DNA from: JAFLUQ01 sp964537995
GTDB taxonomy: Bacteria > Bacillota > Clostridia > UMGS1883
Assembly (NCBI GenBank): GCA_964537995.1
Contig: CAZICW010000020.1
Location: 1-24,847, forward strand
Direction of reading: 5' to 3'
DNA: 24,847 nt
A program made the translations under genes and the position numbers. The notes beneath the pieces were generated by a model, which saw nothing but the letters and a program-made list of their open reading frames with translations, did not search any database and had not been told where the DNA came from. Positions 1-7,251 of this stretch are shown one piece after another (position 1 is the first letter of the stretch; every line of letters begins with the position of its first letter).

Positions 1-60
1 AAAATAAATATTTTTATCCGTCGGAAAATCAGGCAGGCAAAAAATATCCGCTTCGTTTAG

Positions 61-81
61 CCTCCGCGCGGAGGGAAATTT
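61..81 (+). terminator. possible terminator hairpin of an upstream gene
   Basis: A GC-rich palindrome CCTCCGCGCGGAGG (61-74) folds as a 5-bp stem with a GCGC loop and is followed by a short T-run at 77-82. This suits the end of a + strand gene lying left of the window. The stem is short and the T-run starts late, so the call is weak. Nothing else is recognisable in the first 80 bases. Confidence 0.3.
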
Positions 82-110
82 TTCACGTTTTTGCCGCCGT
101 GAAATATAAT
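82..110 (+). promoter_or_regulatory. sigma-A-type promoter of the amidase-fold gene
   Basis: A perfect -10 box TATAAT at 105-110 lies 17 nt downstream of TTCACG (82-87, 4 of 6 matches to TTGACA). The -10 box overlaps the earliest in-frame start near 99, so that start cannot be used, which supports the ATG at 147. An inverted repeat TTTCACG (81-87) / CGTGAAA (98-104) exactly spans the -35 box and spacer and could be an operator. Confidence 0.6.
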
Positions 111-146
111 AACAGAGAACAATCCGTTTTTAAGAGGTGGAGCTTT

Positions 147-635
147 ATGCAAAAATATTCATACAACCGCGCCGCGGCGGTCGATTACGCGAAGGAATGG
201 GCGCTGGGACGCAATCCGAAATATTACGATTTTGCCGATCTCGGCGGAGATTGTACGGGCTTTGTGTCGCAGGCGATATATGCCGGAAGCGGGATTATGA
301 ATTATACGCCGGATACAGGCTGGTACTATATCTCTCCCGATGATCGCGCGCCGGCATGGACGGGAGTGGAATATCTTTACAATTTTTTGACGCAAAACGA
401 GGGCGCGGGGCCGTTCGGAGAAAACGCGCCTCGAAGCCGAGCCGGACTCGGCGACATCGTGCAGCTCGGCAGAAGGGACGGCAGCTTTTACCACAGCCTG
501 ATTATCTGCGGCTTTCGCGGAGGACGCGTCCTCGTCTGCGCCCATTCCGAAGACGCTTATATGCGGCCGCTTTCCTCTTACCGCGCCGCGGCAATCAGAT
601 TTATCCATATTTCGGGGGTAAGAGCCGACAATTGA
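147..635 (+). CDS. amidase-fold (Amidase_6-like) protein
   Basis: A 162-residue protein resembling the putative amidase domain Amidase_6 (NlpC/P60-like papain fold), whose members are thought to act on cell-wall peptides. Family-type blocks appear in order: YNRAAAVDYAKEW near residues 6-18, the nucleophile block GGDCTGFVSQ with Cys36, a central GDIVQLG block near 102-108, YHSLIICG with the probable catalytic His116, and CAHSEDA near 131-137. The ATG at 147 is chosen because GAGGTGG lies just upstream and the promoter -10 box covers the earlier start. No signal peptide is visible, which is unusual because many relatives are secreted or fused to exported domains. It stands alone: 117 nt without a gene separate it from cdaA. 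The substrate is unknown; the fold assignment is fairly secure and the activity is inferred. Confidence 0.8.
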   Translation: MQKYSYNRAAAVDYAKEWALGRNPKYYDFADLGGDCTGFVSQAIYAGSGIMNYTPDTGWYYISPDDRAPAWTGVEYLYNFLTQNEGAGPFGENAPRSRAGLGDIVQLGRRDGSFYHSLIICGFRGGRVLVCAHSEDAYMRPLSSYRAAAIRFIHISGVRADN

Positions 636-682
636 TTTTATGGCGCGAATATTAAATTTTCATTTCAAATTTTAACTCCCTC

Positions 683-711
683 TTTTATTTTTATATATCG
701 TAATATATAAT
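683..711 (+). promoter_or_regulatory. possible promoter of cdaA-cdaR
   Basis: A perfect TATAAT at 706-711 sits in a very AT-rich stretch, but the hexamer 17 nt upstream (TTTTAT, 683-688) is a poor -35. Low sequence complexity means the -10 match could be chance. No clear terminator separates the preceding gene from this site. Confidence 0.35.
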
Positions 712-752
712 AAAATCATAAAACTATCAGTCGCGGCAGGGAGGCGAAGCAA

Positions 753-1601
753 TTGTTCGACAGAATTGCGGGTGCGGTTCAGAGCTTTTTGATATTGTTC
801 AGAGTTTCAGACCTTATTGATATACTGATAATCGCGTTTTTCTGCTATAAGCTTTCCGGCATAATCAGGGAAACAAGGGCAAAGCCGATTGTCAAGGCTA
901 TTTTCCTGATTATCGCGGCGACATGGATAAGCCAATGGCTCAACCTGAATGCCGTCAACTACATACTAAGAACGATTATGCAATTCGGCTTTATCGCGCT
1001 CATCATCGTATTCCAGCCGGAGCTTCGCCGTGCGCTGGAAAAGCTCGGACGGACGACCTTCTCCGGTCTGCTGGTTCAGAACGAAAACCTTAACGATAAG
1101 ATTGTTGACGAAATAGCGTCCGCCTGTTCATATATGAGCGCTCAAAAAATAGGCGCTCTGATTGTGCTTGAACGGGAAACAAAAATCGGCGACATTGTCC
1201 GCACGGGCTGTGAGATAAACGGCTCGGTTTCAAGAGATTTGCTGATAAACATCTTCATTCCGAACACTCCACTCCACGACGGAGCCGTTATTATCCGCGA
1301 CGGGAAAATACTTGCCGCAAGATGTATTCTTCCCCTTACGAAGAACGAATCCCTGAGCAGCGAGCTCGGCACGCGCCATCGCGCCGCCATCGGCATGACG
1401 GAGTGCAGCGACGCGGCGGTCGTTGTCGTAAGCGAGGAAACCGGAAAAATAAGTCTTTCGGCCGACGGCGATATGAGCCGCAACTATACCGAAGAGCCTT
1501 TGAAAAAAGCCATCAAGAAGGTTCTCAGCACAAATACGGACAGCAATGATTCCGAGGGCTTTCTCGGCAAGATTTGGGGGCTGTTTTCATGGAAAAAATA
1601 G
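753..1601 (+). CDS. cdaA: membrane diadenylate cyclase CdaA (c-di-AMP synthase)
   Basis: Condenses two ATP into cyclic di-AMP, the second messenger controlling potassium/osmolyte balance and wall homeostasis in Firmicutes. The 282-residue protein has three N-terminal membrane helices (about 20-36, 46-63 and 70-88), a linker, and a DisA_N cyclase domain (about 105-230). The diagnostic motifs are intact: DGA at 176-178 within PLHDGAVII and RHRAA at 208-212. Length matches typical CdaA (about 270-285). The start is a TTG at 753 with GGGAGG 8 nt upstream; no ATG fits. The 3' end overlaps cdaR by 13 nt, so translation is probably coupled. The usual third operon gene glmM is absent from this locus. 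Confidence 0.96.
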   Translation: MFDRIAGAVQSFLILFRVSDLIDILIIAFFCYKLSGIIRETRAKPIVKAIFLIIAATWISQWLNLNAVNYILRTIMQFGFIALIIVFQPELRRALEKLGRTTFSGLLVQNENLNDKIVDEIASACSYMSAQKIGALIVLERETKIGDIVRTGCEINGSVSRDLLINIFIPNTPLHDGAVIIRDGKILAARCILPLTKNESLSSELGTRHRAAIGMTECSDAAVVVVSEETGKISLSADGDMSRNYTEEPLKKAIKKVLSTNTDSNDSEGFLGKIWGLFSWKK

Positions 1602-2584
1602 AAAAAAAATCAACCGTAATAATTTCGCTTCTTATTGCCGTGGGGCTTTGGGCATATGTCGCCTATCAGGACAATCCCGAAATGACACGCTGGATACGCA
1701 ATGTTCCGATAACCGTCGTAGGTACGGAAATTCTTGACCAAAACGGCTTCTCGGTAATTGACGCCGACAGCACAACCGTGGACGTAAAGCTTAAGGGAGA
1801 GCGCATCGCGCTTACAAAGGTCGACGTTTCCGATATCAGCGCGATTCTCGACGTTTCATCCATTGCCGCCGCGGGAACCTCCACTCTTTCGTGCGACGTT
1901 TCCGTGAACAAAAAGAACGTTGATATTTCCGATACAAAGAAAAATTCCATAACCGTTACGGCGGAAAAAATTATAACCGATATTTATCCCGTAAGCACAA
2001 ACATTGTCGGAACTCCCGCGAAGGGCTACAGCCTGTTCGAGCCGTCCTCCTCTCCTACGGAGGTTACGGTTCGCGGAGCGGAAAGCATAATAAACCGCAT
2101 AGCTTCCGTTTCCACAAAAAGCGTCAGCGTGAACGGCGTCAGCAGCAGCAATTCGGCAACTGTGGGTCTGACGGCCTTCAACGAGGACGGAACCGCGCTT
2201 TCGGGCGTAACCTTTGACCCCGCGTCGGTGGAGGTGAGCTATACGGTTTTAAAGGAAAAAAGCGTTTCTCTGTCCGTGCCGCTGTCAAAGCTTCCGCCCG
2301 ATAAAAAAATAACATACGAGCCGCAGACGGTTCTTGTTTACGGTTATCCGGAGGCGCTTGCGTCGCTTTCCGAGGTCAGGACGGAAACCGTCGATGCTTC
2401 GCTTTTGTCGGACGGCAGCACTCTCAATTTAAGCCTGTCGCTGCCGTACGGAATTTACGCCTCAGAGCAGGGCGGAGATATTGTCAAAGTCACCTTCGGC
2501 ATCGTCGGCAACGGCGAAGACGACTCCGCGAAAGCCGAGACAGACGGTACGGACGAGACGGACGAAACGGACAAAGCGGCTTAA
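1589..2584 (+). CDS. cdaR: YbbR-domain protein CdaR, regulator of CdaA
   Basis: Known CdaR proteins are membrane-anchored, extracytoplasmic YbbR-domain proteins that bind and modulate CdaA. This 331-residue protein has a single N-terminal membrane anchor (about residues 9-26) and then roughly three beta-rich YbbR-like repeats (about 38-125, 130-220, 225-310). The ATG at 1589 is preferred over the in-frame TTG at 1574 because a GGGGG stretch lies 8 nt before the ATG and the anchor then starts near the N-terminus. The C-terminus ends in a low-complexity acidic tail of repeated Thr-Asp-Glu units, probably disordered. The gene overlaps cdaA by 13 nt and is followed by a good terminator, so the operon has two genes. 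Confidence 0.9.
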   Translation: MEKIEKKSTVIISLLIAVGLWAYVAYQDNPEMTRWIRNVPITVVGTEILDQNGFSVIDADSTTVDVKLKGERIALTKVDVSDISAILDVSSIAAAGTSTLSCDVSVNKKNVDISDTKKNSITVTAEKIITDIYPVSTNIVGTPAKGYSLFEPSSSPTEVTVRGAESIINRIASVSTKSVSVNGVSSSNSATVGLTAFNEDGTALSGVTFDPASVEVSYTVLKEKSVSLSVPLSKLPPDKKITYEPQTVLVYGYPEALASLSEVRTETVDASLLSDGSTLNLSLSLPYGIYASEQGGDIVKVTFGIVGNGEDDSAKAETDGTDETDETDKAA

Positions 2585-2676
2585 AGGGAACCGCTTACAA
2601 CGAATCGGGTACGGATAAATCGCCGAAATCGCCGTTTGTCAAATCAATGCCGGCGTAAAGCCGAACAAGCCGTTTG

Positions 2677-2704
2677 AGAGTCGAGTAATCGGCTCTTTTT
2701 CTTT
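2677..2704 (+). terminator. rho-independent terminator of cdaA-cdaR
   Basis: An 8-bp stem AGAGTCGA (2677-2684) / TCGGCTCT (2689-2696) with one T-G wobble and a GTAA loop is followed directly by TTTT-C-TTT. It lies 92 nt after the cdaR stop codon. Confidence 0.85.
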
Positions 2705-2762
2705 GTCCGTTTTTCCGTCCGACGGGGAGCCGCTCGCTGCCCGTCGAAAATCGTGACGGGCT

Positions 2763-2784
2763 TGCCGAAAGCCGCGTTTCGGCA
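2763..2784. repeat. inverted repeat at the 3' end of the SpoIID-like gene
   Basis: An 8-bp perfect stem TGCCGAAA (2763-2770) / TTTCGGCA (2777-2784) directly abuts the stop codon of the - strand gene. A T-rich tail follows only on the + strand (2785-2792), so as a terminator for the - strand gene it lacks the expected U-run. It may contribute to 3' end formation or be a backup + strand terminator. Confidence 0.45.
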
Positions 2785-4074
2785 TTATTTTATCTCAATG
2801 CCTGTAAAATAATGCTTCAAAATCTGTTCGTAATCATATCCCGCCTCCGCCATACCGTATGCTCCCCATTGGCTCATGCCGACGCCGTGGCCGTAGCCTC
2901 TTCCGTTAAACGTAAAGCTGCCGCCCTCAGCCGCGGCGGAAGAAATTTCCGAAATTCCGTCGGCGGAAAGAACGCTCTTCCCCGCCATAGGCAGTATTCC
3001 GTCCGCCGTGAGAACCTGTCCGCCGCCGAGCGCGCCGCCTGTCGCGACCGCTCCGCTTGAAGAGCCGTCGCCGCTGACGGTGAAGCACTGACTGTAAAGC
3101 TTGTCCGTTCCGATTACTGTGCGGCAAGCCTCGCGCGTCAGGGTTTTGCTTCCGCCCGTACCCGTAAGGGTCAGCTTTGTAACCCTTCCCGAGGCGGAAG
3201 TCTCCTCAATCGCCACGGAGGTGACCGTTCCGATGTCATAGCCCTTTGCGGCAAGGCGGGAGCCAAGCTCCGCGCCCGTAAGAGTTGTAGACCATACATA
3301 GCGGCTCGCCTTGTCGGCGGGTTCATAGGGGTCGTCAACGGATACGAGATACGGAACCTCCATACCCCACACATTTTCCGCATTTTCTGTTTTTCCGCCG
3401 CTGGTGGCAAAGAAATACAGCGGTACGATTTTCCCTCCGTACCAAGCCGCAGTGTCTCCTATCGCGTCCACAGCCGCAATTATGCTTTCCGCTTCGCCGC
3501 CGACTCCCGAATACACCTGACAGTGCGTCGTAGCGCAAACGTCAAAGCCGTATTCGGAATGGCGGTCGGTTTCGCCGAGCGCAAAATTTTTCGCGCATAC
3601 AGCCTGCGCTTTCAGCGCTTCGGTCGGAAACGACGCGCTCATTTCCTTACCGACGACGCCGTAAAGGTATTGATTCATCGCGACAATATTTATAACCGTT
3701 ATGTTTTCTCCGACGCCGCGGTCAAGGAAAAAATACCCCCTATAGCTTTCGGAGCCGTATGTAATCGGAGTTTTGTTCACCGACTGAACCGACAGCTTTT
3801 CCGCCGTTTCCGCCGAGAACTTTCCGTCCGCGGCGAAGCCTCCGCCGCTTTTTTTGACCTCAACGCTTTCGCCTGCCGCCGAGGTGTATAACAGCTCTCC
3901 TGTGACGGCGTTATAAAAGTTGAGCCCGTAGTCGCTTTTGAAATCCGCTTCCTTAACGGCCGTGCTTCCGTATTTCAGCCCTACCTTCACAAAGGCGGTT
4001 TCATCCGCTCCCGCTTCGGCGGCAAAAGCCATGCCGATAAGTAACAGGAGCAGCGTCATTATTCGTATTTTCAT
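2785..4074 (-). CDS. secreted SpoIID/LytB-family protein (peptidoglycan lytic transglycosylase type)
   Basis: SpoIID enzymes cleave glycan strands denuded of stem peptides during engulfment; related LytB proteins enhance wall amidases. The 429-residue product has an N-terminal signal peptide (about 1-22). The SpoIID core follows, with QYLYGVVGKEM (catalytic-type Glu144), FPTEALKAQAV, and C180-x3-H184-C185, resembling the zinc ligands known in clostridial SpoIID. The signature HGVGMSQWGAYGMA lies near the C-terminus. The start at 4074 is set by GGAGG 5 nt upstream and by the signal peptide; a longer frame to 4122 would bury it. The gene is not beside spoIIQ or other sporulation genes, so it could be a vegetative wall enzyme rather than sporulation SpoIID. 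It diverges from dapA. Confidence 0.88.
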   Translation of the reverse strand: MKIRIMTLLLLLIGMAFAAEAGADETAFVKVGLKYGSTAVKEADFKSDYGLNFYNAVTGELLYTSAAGESVEVKKSGGGFAADGKFSAETAEKLSVQSVNKTPITYGSESYRGYFFLDRGVGENITVINIVAMNQYLYGVVGKEMSASFPTEALKAQAVCAKNFALGETDRHSEYGFDVCATTHCQVYSGVGGEAESIIAAVDAIGDTAAWYGGKIVPLYFFATSGGKTENAENVWGMEVPYLVSVDDPYEPADKASRYVWSTTLTGAELGSRLAAKGYDIGTVTSVAIEETSASGRVTKLTLTGTGGSKTLTREACRTVIGTDKLYSQCFTVSGDGSSSGAVATGGALGGGQVLTADGILPMAGKSVLSADGISEISSAAAEGGSFTFNGRGYGHGVGMSQWGAYGMAEAGYDYEQILKHYFTGIEIK

Positions 4075-4159
4075 ATTTACCTCCGTTCCGACCGCAAGCC
4101 GGTCTAACTCTGTTTTCGACAAAACCGCCCGATTTCCTTTAAAAAATTATAAAAAGAGT

Positions 4160-4188
4160 TTGACAGCGGGCGCAAAAGGTGGTATAAT
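4160..4188 (+). promoter_or_regulatory. consensus sigma-A promoter of dapA-dapB
   Basis: Perfect TTGACA (4160-4165), a 17-nt spacer and perfect TATAAT (4183-4188) predict transcription from about 4195. The resulting leader of about 79 nt is too short for a lysine riboswitch, and none of its conserved helices is visible. Confidence 0.9.
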
Positions 4189-4273
4189 TGCAAATGATAT
4201 TCTTCACAGTGAAACAAAGCCGATAAAGCAAACATAATATATAGAGAAAATATTCATAAAGGAAGGTATTTAA

Positions 4274-5167
4274 ATGGCTGCAAAGAACACTGTCTTCTCC
4301 GGTTCGGGCTGCGCGCTGATAACTCCGTTTACAAATACGGGAGTAAATTTCGAGACGCTTGACGCCTTGGTTGAGTTCCAGATCGAAAACGGAACCGACG
4401 CTATAATTGCCTGCGGAACAACCGGCGAAGCTTCCACAATGGACGACCGTGAGCATTTAAGCGTAATCGAGAGGGTCGTCAAAAGGGTTGACGGCAGAAT
4501 TCCCGTAATTGCCGGAACGGGCAGCAACGACACCCGCCACGGAGCCGCGCTCAGCCGTCAGGCGGAAAAGCTGGGCGCCGACGCCCTTCTCCATGTAACG
4601 CCTTACTACAACAAAGCCACACAGGACGGTCTTATAAAGCACTTTACCGTTATGGCGGACTCCGTAAACATCCCCATAATTCTATACAATGTCCCCTCGC
4701 GCACAAACTGCCCAATCGCTCCCGCGACGCTTTCAAGGCTTGCCGACCATCCGAATATTGTTGCCGTTAAGGAGGCGGGAGGGAATATCGCCGTGACCGC
4801 GAAAATGATGTCGCTATGCATTGACAGAATCGACTTTTACAGCGGCAACGACGATATGAATGTCGCAATCTGCGCTCTCGGCGGGAAGGGTACAATTTCC
4901 GTGCTTGCGAACGTGGCTCCGCGCGAAACTCACGCTATGATCGCGAAATGTCTTGAGGGCGACTATGCCGCCGCAAGCAAAATGCAGCTTGACGCAATCG
5001 AGCTTATAGAGGCTCTGTTCCGCGAGGTTAATCCCATTCCCGTAAAAACCGCGATGCGGCTTATGGGCTATGACGCGGGTCAGCTGCGTCTGCCTCTTTC
5101 GGAAATGAGCGAGGACAATCTTGCGGTTCTGAAGTCCGCAATGAAAAACTACGGGCTTATCCGATAG
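4274..5167 (+). CDS. dapA: 4-hydroxy-tetrahydrodipicolinate synthase
   Basis: Condenses pyruvate with aspartate semialdehyde, the first committed step to lysine and meso-diaminopimelate (and dipicolinate in spore formers). The 297-residue (beta/alpha)8-barrel protein matches the usual length of about 290-300. Visible family features are ACGTTGE (46-52), the YNVPSRTN block with catalytic Tyr138, and the Schiff-base Lys166 in VAVKEAGG, followed by FYSGND. The ATG at 4274 has AGGAAGG about 8 nt upstream. It is the first gene of a two-gene operon; dapB begins 22 nt after its stop. Confidence 0.97.
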   Translation: MAAKNTVFSGSGCALITPFTNTGVNFETLDALVEFQIENGTDAIIACGTTGEASTMDDREHLSVIERVVKRVDGRIPVIAGTGSNDTRHGAALSRQAEKLGADALLHVTPYYNKATQDGLIKHFTVMADSVNIPIILYNVPSRTNCPIAPATLSRLADHPNIVAVKEAGGNIAVTAKMMSLCIDRIDFYSGNDDMNVAICALGGKGTISVLANVAPRETHAMIAKCLEGDYAAASKMQLDAIELIEALFREVNPIPVKTAMRLMGYDAGQLRLPLSEMSEDNLAVLKSAMKNYGLIR

Positions 5168-5189
5168 CCGTCGGGAAGGAGAAAAACAA

Positions 5190-5954
5190 ATGACGGATAT
5201 AATTCTTGTCGGCTGCAACGGAAAAATGGGGCAGGTTGTCTGCCGTATCGCCGAAACCGATCCTGAGGTCAGAGTGAGCTGCGGAATTGATATAAGCGGG
5301 GAAAAAAAGAACGGGTTTCCCGTTTTTACCGAATTTAATTCCGACGTATGCGGCAGCGTCATAATTGATTTTTCCCACCCCTCGTCGCTGACGGCAACGC
5401 TTGAATACGCGCTGGAGAAAAAAATTCCCGCCGTCATTGCCACGACCGGCTTTTCACGGGAGCAAACCGAAGAAATAAGCAGGGCCTGCGATGGAACGGC
5501 AATTTTCTTTTCGGCGAACATGAGCATCGGAATAAACCTCCTGATAAGCCTTGTAAGGCAGGCGGCGCAGCTTCTTGAGGACAGCTTTGACATTGAAATC
5601 GTCGAAAAGCATCACAATCAGAAAATAGACGCTCCGAGCGGCACCGCGCTCGCCATTGCCGACGCTGTAAACGAGGTCTCCGCGGCGAACAACGAGTATG
5701 TATACGACCGCCACGGCGTCCGCAAAAAGCGCGGCAAGCACGAAATCGGTCTTCACTCCGTCCGCGGCGGAACAATCGTCGGCGAGCACAGCGTCATTTT
5801 CGCCGGACAGGACGAGGTTCTCGAAATATCCCACAGCGCGCGCAGCAAAGAAATTTTCGCTGTCGGCGCGGTCAAGGCGGCAAAATATATGCTCGGCAAG
5901 CCCGCGGGTATGTATAATATGCGAGATCTGGTCGCGGAAATGCAAAACAAATAA
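5190..5954 (+). CDS. dapB: 4-hydroxy-tetrahydrodipicolinate reductase
   Basis: Reduces the DapA product with NAD(P)H to tetrahydrodipicolinate. The 254-residue protein has an N-terminal Rossmann dinucleotide loop GCNGKMG (8-14), IDFSHP (59-64), ATTGF near 84-88, and the catalytic HHNQK block (141-145) followed by DAPSGTA. Its C-terminal RGGTIVGEHSVIF segment is also typical. The ATG at 5190 follows AAGGAG. Translation is probably coupled to dapA. Its stop codon overlaps the first base of a hairpin at 5954-5974. Confidence 0.97.
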   Translation: MTDIILVGCNGKMGQVVCRIAETDPEVRVSCGIDISGEKKNGFPVFTEFNSDVCGSVIIDFSHPSSLTATLEYALEKKIPAVIATTGFSREQTEEISRACDGTAIFFSANMSIGINLLISLVRQAAQLLEDSFDIEIVEKHHNQKIDAPSGTALAIADAVNEVSAANNEYVYDRHGVRKKRGKHEIGLHSVRGGTIVGEHSVIFAGQDEVLEISHSARSKEIFAVGAVKAAKYMLGKPAGMYNMRDLVAEMQNK

Positions 5955-5974
5955 GAGGTTCGGCAAAAACCTCT
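5941..5974 (-). terminator. probable terminator of the - strand small-protein transcript
   Basis: The stem AGAGGTT/AACCTCT (arms 5954-5960 and 5968-5974) has a 7-nt loop. Read on the - strand it is followed by the T-rich run TATTTGTTTTG; read on the + strand no T-run follows. It therefore fits termination of transcripts arriving from the small gene at 6118-6369, although it sits at the dapB stop codon. Confidence 0.5.
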
Positions 5975-6087
5975 GAGTATACTTATTTGCCTTACAGCGC
6001 TTTTTTCAGCGGCATTGTCGGCGAACCGCCTTTAACGGTTCTCGGCTTGAAAGCGAGTGTTTGCGGCAAATTTTACATCGCGCCGCG

Positions 6088-6119
6088 GGGAGGAATCTTG
6101 TATTCCTCCCATATTTTTT
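6088..6119 (+). terminator. rho-independent terminator of dapA-dapB
   Basis: A perfect 9-bp stem GGGAGGAAT (6088-6096) / ATTCCTCCC (6102-6110) with a CTTGT loop is followed on the + strand by ATATTTTTT. It lies 134 nt past the dapB stop and abuts the stop codon of the opposing gene. The stretch between (5975-6087) holds no gene, only minor inverted repeats. Confidence 0.8.
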
Positions 6120-6369
6120 ACCAGCGCTTATTTTTTGCGGGACAGCGGCTGTCCTTTCGGAACGTGCGGATGCGGACGTAGCAGCCGCACATAAGGCAAA
6201 CTCCGTTCATGTCCTTATACTCGCACTCGCCGCAAGCCGCAAGCCGCCTTTCCAGCTCTTCCTCCGTGCAGAGGCGGACTCCCTTCATTTCCGAAAGCCG
6301 CTTGATTTCGGCTTCCACCGCTTCCCGATGTATTGCGCTTGTATATTCGCAGGCGCGGCATTTGCTCAT
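6118..6369 (-). CDS. small Cys-rich, probably zinc-binding protein (DUF6171-like)
   Basis: An 83-residue protein with nine cysteines. CRAC (4-7) opens it, a helical charged segment follows, and then Cys46/Cys49 in ACGECEY and the CLMCGC cluster (58-63), ending in CPAKNKRW. The paired CxxC and CxxCxC knuckles suggest zinc binding. The overall plan, especially the end with a Cys-Pro and a terminal Arg-Trp, resembles what I recall of the Firmicutes family DUF6171; that family name is from memory. The start is supported by GAGGAG 9 nt upstream and by its own promoter. It converges on dapB and diverges from the long operon. No signal peptide or membrane segment; function unknown. Confidence 0.72.
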   Translation of the reverse strand: MSKCRACEYTSAIHREAVEAEIKRLSEMKGVRLCTEEELERRLAACGECEYKDMNGVCLMCGCYVRIRTFRKDSRCPAKNKRW

Positions 6370-6397
6370 TTGCGGACACTCCTCATGCTTTTTCTTA

Positions 6398-6426
6398 ATA
6401 ATACCTTATTTTTTTCGTTTTGTAAA
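6398..6426 (-). promoter_or_regulatory. promoter of the small Cys-rich gene
   Basis: Read on the - strand: TTTACA (6426-6421), a 17-nt spacer, and TATTAT (6403-6398). The predicted start of transcription is about 20 nt before the coding start. It is back-to-back with the promoter at 6436-6464, only 9 bp apart. Confidence 0.65.
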
Positions 6427-6435
6427 TATTTTTTA

Positions 6436-6464
6436 TTGCCAAAATAAGAAAAATATGTTATGAT
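6436..6464 (+). promoter_or_regulatory. promoter of the ten-gene operon
   Basis: TTGCCA (6436-6441), a 17-nt spacer and TATGAT (6459-6464) predict transcription from about 6471. The -10 box overlaps the earliest in-frame start of the first gene (6460), which rules that start out and supports the GTG at 6511. Confidence 0.75.
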
Positions 6465-6510
6465 AGTGAGAGATGAATTTTTCTCTAATATTCTGCGGAG
6501 GTACAATTTT

Positions 6511-7245
6511 GTGAATGACGTTGTGAATATACTTGGCGCGAATGTGCATACAGTCACGATGGACGAGGCGGAAGAGCAGGCAATGGCTCTTATGGAAACC
6601 GACAAACCGAGCGTGATATACACTCCGAATTCGGAAATCATACTCTATGCTTCCAACAATCCCGAATTTATGGAAAAGCTCAACAGCGCCGACCTGACGA
6701 TTGCCGACGGCATAGGCGTCGTATATGCCGCGAAAATGCTGCATAAACCGCTTAAGGAGCGAGTCGCGGGCTATGATTTGGTCTGCCGTATATTAAAAAA
6801 AATGGCCGCGGCGGGGAAATCGGTTTACCTTCTGGGGAGCAAACCGGGGGTCGCCGAAAAAGCCGCCGAAGCAATTCTGAAAAACAATCCCGGGATAGTG
6901 ATTGCCGGAACGCACGACGGCTATTTCAAGGAGGACGAGCCGGTTATCGAATCCGTCAACGCCGCGAAGCCCGACTTTCTAATGGTCTGCCTCGGCTTTC
7001 CGAAGCAGGAGGAATGGATATACGACAACCGCGGCAAGCTGAACGCGAAGCTTATAATCGGGGCCGGCGGCAGCCTTGACGTGTTCGCCGGCACAGTGCT
7101 GCGAGCGCCGGAATTTTTTTGCAGGCACGGTTTGGAGTGGTTTTACCGCCTTATAAAGCAGCCCTACCGCTTCATCCGTATGCTGGCCTTGCCGAAATTC
7201 GCGATTAAGGTGTTTTTTAAAGGGAAAAGATATAAAAAGGGGTGA
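6511..7245 (+). CDS. WecG/TagA/CpsF-family glycosyltransferase
   Basis: GT26-family enzymes add an N-acetylmannosamine(uronate)-type sugar to an undecaprenyl-linked precursor in wall teichoic acid or polysaccharide synthesis at the inner face of the membrane. The 244-residue protein shows the family blocks: YTPNSEI (37-43), TIADGIGVVYA with the likely catalytic Asp66, LLGSKPG, GTHDGYF, MVCLGFPKQEEWI, and GAGGSLDVFAGTVLRAPEFF. A basic, hydrophobic C-terminal tail resembles the membrane-docking appendage of TagA. The GTG start at 6511 has GCGGAGG 9 nt upstream. No other teichoic acid gene is adjacent, so the acceptor is uncertain. It heads the operon and is 6 nt from tmk. Confidence 0.88.
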   Translation: MNDVVNILGANVHTVTMDEAEEQAMALMETDKPSVIYTPNSEIILYASNNPEFMEKLNSADLTIADGIGVVYAAKMLHKPLKERVAGYDLVCRILKKMAAAGKSVYLLGSKPGVAEKAAEAILKNNPGIVIAGTHDGYFKEDEPVIESVNAAKPDFLMVCLGFPKQEEWIYDNRGKLNAKLIIGAGGSLDVFAGTVLRAPEFFCRHGLEWFYRLIKQPYRFIRMLALPKFAIKVFFKGKRYKKG

Positions 7246-7251
7246 TGCTAA

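Noticed and set aside
4189..4273. Lysine riboswitch or T-box before dapA
   Set aside because: The leader is only about 79 nt and AT-rich, with no multi-helix fold and no terminator/antiterminator pair.
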